From positions 12,073,093 through 12,137,092 of the forward strand of contig NW_020312902.1 in NCBI RefSeq assembly GCF_003265705.1: 64,000 nucleotides of DNA, written 5' to 3'. Under the pieces are notes generated by a model, which saw only the letters and a list, made by a program, of their open reading frames with translations, ran no database searches and was not told where the DNA came from. Positions 57,925-64,000 of the stretch are shown piece by piece (position 1 is the first letter of the stretch; each line of letters begins with the position of its first letter). The DNA comes from Callorhinus ursinus. Lineage: Eukaryota > Chordata > Mammalia > Carnivora > Otariidae. The translations under genes were made by a program, and so were the position numbers.

Positions 57925-60900
57925 TCATATCAGTGAAGTCATATGGTACATGTCTTTCTCTGATTGACTTATTTCACTAAGCATAACACCCTCCAGTTCC
58001 ATCCACGTCATTGCAAATGGCAAGATCTCCTTCCTTTTGAGGGCTGCATAATATTCCATTGTGTATATATACCACCTCTTCGTTATCCATTCATCTGTCG
58101 ATGGACATCTTGGCTCATTCCACAGTTTGACTATTGTGGATATTGCTGCTATAAACATGAGGGTGCACGTACCCCTTCGGATCCCTAAATTTGTATCTTT
58201 GTGGTAAATACCCAGTAGTGCAATGGCTGGATCGTATGGTAGCTCTATTTTCAACTGTTTGATGAACCTCCATACTGTTTTCCAGAGTGGCTGCACCAGC
58301 TTGCATTCCCACCAACCGTGTAGGAGGGTTCCCCTTTCTCCACATCCCCGCCAACATCTGTCATTTCCTGACTTGTTAAATTTAGCCATTCTGACTGGTG
58401 TGAGGTGGTATCTCATTGAGGTTTTGATTTGGATTTCCCTGATGTCGAGTGATGTGGAGCACTTTTTCATGTGTCTGTTGGCCATTTGGATGTCTTCTTT
58501 GGAGAAATGTCTGTTCATGTCTTCTGCCCATTTCTTCATTGGATTATTTGTTCTTTGGGTGTTGAGTTTGATAAGTTCTTTATAGATTTTGGATACTAGC
58601 CCTTTATCTGATATGTCATTTGCAAATATTTTCTGCCATTCTGTCGGTTGTCTTTTGGTTTTGTGGACTGGTTCTTTTGCTGTGCAAAAGCTTTTTATCT
58701 TGATGAAATCCCAATAGTTCATTTTTGCCCTGGCTTCCCGTGCCTTTGGCGATGTTTCTAGGAAGAAGTTGCTGCGGCCGAGGTCGAAGAGGTTGCTGCC
58801 TGTGTTCTCCTTTAGGATTTTGATGGACTCCTGTCTCACATTTAGGTCTTTCAACCATTTGGAGTCTATTTTTGTGTGTGGTGTAAGGAAATGGTCCAGT
58901 TTCATTCTTCTGCTTGTGGCTGTCCAATTTTCCCAACACCATTTGTTGAAGAGACGGTCTTTTTTCCATTGGACATTTTTTCCTGCTTCGTCAAAGACGA
59001 GTTGACCATAGAGTTGAGGGTCCATTTCTGGGCTCTCGATTCTGTTCCATTGATCTATGCGTCTGTTTTTGTGCCAGTACCATACTGTCTTGATGATGAC
59101 AGCTTTGTAATAGAACTGGAAGTCCGGAATTGTGATGCCGCCAGCTTTGCTTTTCTTTTTCAAGATTCCTCTGGCTATTTGGGGTCTCTTCTGGTTCCAT
59201 ACAAATTTTAGGATTATTTGTTCCATTTCTTTGAAAAAGGTGTATGGTATTTTGATGGGGATTGCATTTAATGTGTAGATTGCTCTAGGTAGCACTGAAA
59301 TCTTCACAAGTTTTGTTCTTCCAATCCAGGAGCATGGAACGTTTTTCCATTTCTTTGTCTCTTCTTCAATTCCTTTCATGAGTATTTTATAGTTTTCTGA
59401 GTACAGATCCTTTGCCTCTTTGGTTAAATTTATTCCTAGGTATCTTATGGTTTTGGGTGTAATTGTAAATGGGATCGACTCCTTAATTTGTCTCTCTTCT
59501 GTCTTGTTGTTGGTGTATACGAATGCCACTGATTTCTGTGCATTGATTTGATATCCTGCTACTTTACTGAATTCCTGTATGAGTTCTAGCAGTTTTGGGG
59601 TGGAGTCTTTCGGATTTTCCATATACAGTGTCATATCATCTGCAAAGATTGAGAGTTTGACTTCCTCTTTGCTGATTTGGATGCCTTTGATTTCTTTTTG
59701 TTGTCTGATTGCTGTGGCTAGGACTTCTAATAATATGTTGAAAAGCAGTGGTGAGAGTGGACATCCCTGCCGCGTTCCTGACCTTAGGGGAAAAGGTTTC
59801 AGCTTTTCCCCATTTAAAATGATATTGGTTGTAGGTTTTTCATAGATGGCTTTTATGATCTTGAGGTATGTACCCTTTATCCCTATACTCTGAAGAGTTT
59901 CGATCAAGAAAGGATGCTGTACTTTGTCAAATGCTTTTTCTGCATCTATTGAGAGGATCATATGATTCTTGTTCTTTCTTTTGTTAATGTATTGTATCAC
60001 GTTGATTGATTTGTGGATGTTGAACCAGCCTTGCAGCCCAGGGATAAATCCCACTTGGTCATGGTGAATAATCCTTTTAATGTACTGTTGGATCCAATTG
60101 TCTAGTATTTTGGTGAGAATTTTTGCATCCATGTTCATCAAGGATATTGGTCTGTAATTCTCCTTTTTGATGGGGTCTTTGTCTGGTTTGGGGATCAAGG
60201 TAATGCTGGCCTCATAAAATGAGTTTGGAAGTTTTCCTTCCATTTCTATTGTTTGGAACAGTTTCAGGAGAATAGGTATTAATTCTTGTTGAAATGTCTG
60301 ATAGAATTTCACTGGGAAGCCATGTGGCCCTGGGCTTTTCTTTGTTGGCAGATTTTTGATGACTGCTTCAATTTCCTCAGTGGTTATAGGTCTCTTCAGG
60401 TTTTCTATTTCTTCCTGGTTCAATTTTGGTAGTTGATACATCTCTAGGAATGCACCCATTTCTTCCAGGTTATCTAATTTGCTGGCCTAGAGTTCCTCAT
60501 AATATATTCTTATAATTCTTTGTATTTCTTTGGTGTTGGTTGTGATCTCTCCTCTTTCATTCATGATTTTGTTGATTTGGGTCCTTTCTCTTTTCTTTTT
60601 GATAAGTCTGGCCAGGGGTTTATCAATCTTATTAATTCTTTCAAAGAACCAGCTCCTAGTTTTGTTTATCCGTTCTACTGTTCTTTTGGTTTCTATATCA
60701 TTGATTTCTGCTCTGATCTTTAGTATTTCTCTTCTCCTGCTCGGTTTAGGCTTTATTTGCTGTTCTTTCTCCCGCTCCTTTAGGTGTAGGGTTAGGTTGT
60801 GTATTTGAGAACTTTCTTGTTTCTTGAGAAAGGCTTGTATTGCTATATACTTTCCTCTCAGGACTGCCTTTGCTGTATCCCAATGATTTTGAACAGTTGT

Positions 60901-61740
60901 GTTTACATTTTCATTGCTTTCCATGAATTTTTTTAATTCTTCTTTAATTTCCAGGTTGACGCATTCATTCTTTAATAGGATGCTCTTTAGCCTCCATGTA
61001 TTTGAGTTCTTTCCGACTTTCCTCTTGTGATTGAGTTCTAGTTTCAAAACATTGTGGTCTGAAAACATGCAGGGAATAATCCCAATCTTTTGGTACCGGT
61101 TGAGACCTGATTTGTGACCTAGGATGTGATCTCTTCTGGAGACTGTTCCATGGGCACTAGAGAAGAATGTGTATTCCGTTGCTTTGGGATGGAATGTTCT
61201 GAATATGTCTGTAAAGTCCATTTGGTCCAGTGTGTCATTTAAAGTCTTTATTTCCTTGTTGATCTTTTGCTTAGGTGATCTGTCCATTTCAGTCAGGGGG
61301 GTGCTGAAGTCCTCCACTATTATTGTATTGTTGTCAATGTGTTTCTTCGCTTTTGTTATTAATTGCCTTATATAATTGGCTGCTCCCACGTTAGGGGCAT
61401 AGATATTTACGATTGTTAGATCTTCTTGTTAGAGAGACCCTTTAAGTAGGATATAGTGTCCTTCTTCATCTCTTATTACAGTCTTTGTTTTAAATTCTAA
61501 TTTTTCTGATATAAGGATTGCCACCCCCGCTTTCTTTTGGTGTCCATTAGCATGGTAAATGGTTTTCCACCCCCTCACTTTCAATGAGGGGGTGTCTTTG
61601 GGTCTAAGATGAGTCTCTTGCAGACAGCATATTGTTGGGTCTTGTTTTTTAATCCAATCTGATAGCCTGTGTCTTTTGATTGGGGCATTGAGCCCATTTA
61701 CATTCAGGGTAACTATTGAAAGGTATGAATTTAGTGCCAT
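57925..61740 (-). pseudogene. L1 ORF2 (endonuclease/reverse transcriptase), two nonsense codons
   Basis: ORF2p nicks target DNA and reverse-transcribes L1 RNA at the nick. The frame runs from ATG at 61740 to the stop at 57925, 1,272 codons including the stop, close to the usual length of about 1,275. There are no frameshifts. Two in-frame stops break it: TAA at 61431-61429 (codon 104, inside the endonuclease) and TAG at 60489-60487 (codon 418, before the reverse transcriptase). Landmarks: endonuclease 'CCLQETH' near codon 40 and 'SDHNVLKLEL' near codon 228; reverse transcriptase 'FADDM' at about codons 699-703; a Cys/His motif '[18 protein letters not shown]' downstream; C-terminus '[12 protein letters not shown]'. 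The usual GDFN endonuclease motif reads EDFS (61303-61317), so the endonuclease is probably damaged as well. The longest intact piece is the 844-codon part from 60459. Confidence 0.95.
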
Positions 61741-61821
61741 TGTATTGCCTGTAAGGTGACTGTTACTGTATATTCTCTGTGTTCCTTTCTGATCTTTGCT
61801 GCTTTTAGGCTCTCTTTTTGC
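61741..61821 (-). other. L1 inter-ORF spacer
   Basis: The 81 bases between the ORF1 stop and the ORF2 start codon. Non-coding; stops occur in the relevant frames. Confidence 0.8.
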
Positions 61822-62714
61822 TTAGAGGACCTCTTTCAATATTTCCTGTAGGGCTGGTTTTGTGTTTGCAAATTCCTTTCGTTTTTGTTTGTCCTGGAAG
61901 CTTTTTAACTCTCCTTCTATTTTTAATGACAGCCTAGCTGGATATAGTATTCTCGGCTGCATATTTTTCTCATTTATTGCTCTGAGGATATCATGCCAGT
62001 CCCTTCTGGCCTGCCAGGTCTCTGTGGATAGGTCTGTTGCCAATCTAAGGTTTCTACCATTGTAGGTTACATATCTCTTCTCCCGAGATTCTTTCAGGAT
62101 TTTCTCTTTGTCTCTGAGACTCGTAATTTTAGTATTAGATGTCGCGGTGTTGACCTATTTTTATTGATTTTGAGAGGGGTTCTCTGTTCCTCCTGGATTT
62201 TGATGCCTGTTTCCTTCCCCACATTAGGGAAGTTCTCTGTTATTATTTGCTCCAATATACCTTCTGCCCCTCTCTCTCTTTCTTCTTCTTCTCGGATCCC
62301 AATTATTCTAATATTGTTTCATCTTATCGTATCGCTTATCTCTCGAATTCTGCCTTCGTGATCCTCTAGTTGTTTATCTCTTTTTTGCAGCCTTTTATTT
62401 TCCATCATTTTGTCTTCTATATGGCGGCCTCTTTCTTCTGCCTCATTTATCCTTGCAGTTAGTGCCCCCATTTTTGATTGCACCTCATTAATAGCCTTTT
62501 TGATTTCGACTTGGTTAGATTTTAGTTCTTTTATTTCTCCAGGAAGCATTTCTTTAATAACTGCCACACTCTTTTCAAGCCCAGCTAGTATCTTTAAAGT
62601 CATGATTCTGAACTCTAGGTCCGACATCGTACTAATGTCCGTATTGAGTAGGTCCCTGGCAGACGGTACTACCTCTTGTTCTTTTTGCTGAGGTGATTTT
62701 TTTTGTCTTGTCAT
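61822..62714 (-). pseudogene. L1 ORF1 (RNA-binding chaperone), broken
   Basis: ORF1p coats L1 RNA as a coiled-coil trimer. Start ATG at 62714 gives an open frame for 131 codons with a basic N-terminus and a heptad-like helical region (residues about 40-125), stopping at TGA 62321-62319. The same frame then continues with RNA-recognition-like sequence until a one-base frameshift near 62120-62140, after which the last part reads in another frame (ATG-containing segment 62043-61822) and ends near the usual C-terminus. Total span of 893 bases is compatible with about 298 residues. The TGA sits where a CGA/AGA arginine codon is likely, so CpG decay is a plausible cause (inference). Confidence 0.88.
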
Positions 62715-62819
62715 TTTGTCCAGAGGAGAACAGATGAATGAGAGAACAGAATGCTAGCAGTTTAACAATGTCCCCAGCAAATATACTCTATACAAATCAG
62801 AAAAGACCTGAAACCAGGG

Positions 62820-63400
62820 GACAAGAAAGGGAAAGAAAGAAGAGAAAAGAAAAAGGAAAAAGAAAAGATAAAAACAAAACAAAAAAAACAGAATATGATC
62901 AAATATGATCAGGCTAGTGCATAGATCAGTGCCACACACTAGCTTTTGGGCATATTTTGGTCTGTTAGAAGAAAGTGCCTGCTAAAATTTTAAAGGAAGA
63001 ACGACTTATATATGTACAAAATAAGGGTTGATACAATGAAGGGATGGCAGATGACTGTAAAGATGAAAATTATAAAAGATTTTATAAAAGGAATTGATAA
63101 GATAAGAAGTTGTTTTTAAAAAGAAAGAAGAAGATTTAAGAAGAAATAGAAAAAAGAAAAAAAAAGAAGAAAAAAGGGAGAGAATGTGATCAGGCAGAGA
63201 ATAGAACAAAGCCATACACTAGTGATTTAGGGTATATTTTGATCTGTTAGAAGAAATTGTATCTCAAAATTTTAAAGAGAGAACAACTTATATATATATG
63301 CCAGAAATAAGGGTAACTAGTATGAAGGGATAAAAATATGACTCTAAACATAAAAAGTAAAAAATGTTTTTTTAAAAAAGGGATTGATAAGATGTTGTTT
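62820..63400. repeat. approximately 282-bp tandem repeat in L1 5' UTR
   Basis: Two copies of a unit, each a purine-rich run followed by 'gatcaggc', 'cacactag', 'atattttg', 'tctgttagaagaaa', 'aaattttaaag', 'acttatatat' and 'ataagggt', then 'gattgataag'. The 'tctgttagaagaaa' landmarks are at 62961 and 63243, giving the 282-base period. A further partial unit may start at about 63400. Confidence 0.88.
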
Positions 63401-63539
63401 GAAAAAGGGAAAAAGAAAGATTCTAAACCAGTTAAAAAAATTAACTTTGAAAAACTAATGAATTACGGTAAAAAAGCCATGAATTCTATGTGCAGTATTC
63501 CCCTAGCTCTGGAGTTCTCCCGTTCTCCTTGATCGGTAA

Positions 63540-64000
63540 ACTTGGTCTTGGCTTTCTGGCCGTTCAGGCTGATCTTCTGGGGGAGGGGCCTGTTGCCGTG
63601 GTTCCCCAATGTCTTTGTGGAGGCGGAATTGCCCTGCCCTTGTGCCTCCGGGCTAAGCAAGCTGCTCGGGTTTGCTCTCAGGAGCTTTTGTTCTCTGCAA
63701 GCTCTCGGTAGAGCTTTGGAGGACCAGGGTGAAAATGGTGGCCTCCCAATCTCCACCCAGAGGAGCTGAGATCTTGGGGCCCCGCCCCTCAGTGCGCCCC
63801 CAGAGAAAAGCAGTCAATCACTCCCGTCTTCCCGGTCTCCGGCCGCACTCCGTGCTCAACCGGCCTGTGATCGAGCGTTTCTGTGTCTGGTTCCCTACCC
63901 CGTGTGGAGTCTCCAAACCCAGGAAATCCCTGTGGGGCGCTTCCGCGCCACTCCTCCCGGGGGTGGAAGAGGAGTCTCCCCGGCTCTGCCGCTTGTTGGG
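63540..64000. promoter_or_regulatory. CpG-rich zone at the L1 5' end
   Basis: The only CpG-dense stretch in the window. It contrasts sharply with the CpG-poor remainder and fits a young L1 promoter. It continues past the window edge. Confidence 0.75.

Larger units (their letters stand above)
57468..64000 (-). mobile_element. nearly complete carnivoran L1, minus strand, 5' end outside window
   Basis: At least 6.5 kb of a young L1 retrotransposon. From right to left it has a GC-rich 5' end, a 5' UTR with an approximately 282-bp tandem repeat, ORF1 (62714-61822), an 81-base inter-ORF spacer, ORF2 (61740-57925), and a 3' UTR with an A-rich tail at about 57468-57485. It was inserted into an ancient antisense L1. 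Its 5' boundary and target-site duplication lie past position 64000, so full length is not proven. Few inactivating mutations (two stops in ORF2, one stop and one frameshift in ORF1) indicate a recent but dead copy. Confidence 0.95.
62715..64000 (-). promoter_or_regulatory. L1 5' UTR/promoter region, incomplete
   Basis: At least 1,286 bases upstream of ORF1 on the minus strand. It has an A/G-rich (plus-strand) zone at 62820-63460 built from tandem units, then a GC-rich zone from about 63540 to the window end with many CpGs (for example 'ccccgcccctcagtgcgccc', 'ggccgcactccgtgctcaac', 'cgcttccgcgccactcctcc'). L1 5' UTRs carry the internal RNA polymerase II promoter, so this zone is the probable promoter. 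The 5' end is not in the window. ORFs on either strand here are CpG-rich chance frames. Confidence 0.8.

Noticed and set aside
58223..59845. Plus-strand ORFs of 78-120 codons opposite L1 ORF2.
   Set aside because: Shadow frames of the ORF2 coding strand.
62820..63400. Possible CRISPR-like or satellite array.
   Set aside because: The two units are long, diverged and lie within an L1 5' UTR; there are no short identical repeats with unique spacers.
63463..63769. ORFs on both strands in the GC-rich end.
   Set aside because: Stop-poor CpG-rich L1 5' UTR; no similarity to a known protein. The sequence is promoter DNA.

Overview
The window is non-coding mammalian genomic DNA, AT-rich and packed with transposon remnants. 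I found no host exon, tRNA, rRNA or protein-coding gene. The repeats point to a carnivoran. There are about a dozen tRNA-derived Can-SINEs with the 'gcgcctgggtggctcagt' head, CT-rich middle and 'aaataaataaa' tail. There are also several L1 3' ends of the carnivoran type. The SINE type looks arctoid (bear, seal or mustelid) rather than felid or dog-specific; that refinement rests on remembered consensus sequences, not on a search.

Layout. 1-9 kb: mostly unassigned sequence with a 5'-truncated L1 (3.2-4.1 kb), a SINE, an L2 end, a (GT)n tract, an old L1 3' UTR, a MER5A-like hAT element and an MLT1-like LTR. 9-22 kb: MaLR LTRs, several SINEs and an old sense L1 carrying a younger L1 3' end. 22-34 kb: a repeat-poor block at 22.4-23.6 kb that could be conserved non-coding DNA, then MIR/L2/MLT1/L1 fossils and a strong CTCF-like motif at 29.25 kb. 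34-54 kb: L1 with a nested SINE, hAT and MaLR copies, many MIRs, an 82-bp segment present twice 1.8 kb apart, a 52-bp L1 micro-insertion, compound microsatellites and a long antisense L2. 54.9-57.5 kb: an old antisense L1 cut by a young SINE and a young L1 3' end. 57.5-64 kb: a nearly complete carnivoran L1 on the minus strand.

The terminal L1 is the only substantial coding material. ORF2 (61740-57925) keeps one frame over 1,272 codons and is broken only by two nonsense codons. ORF1 (62714-61822) has one TGA and one frameshift. Its 5' UTR, running off the window, has an approximately 282-bp tandem repeat next to a GC/CpG-rich promoter-like end. All other long ORFs are translations of L1, L2 or microsatellite sequence, or chance ORFs. 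The region behaves as a gene desert or a very large intron; the sequence alone does not say which.
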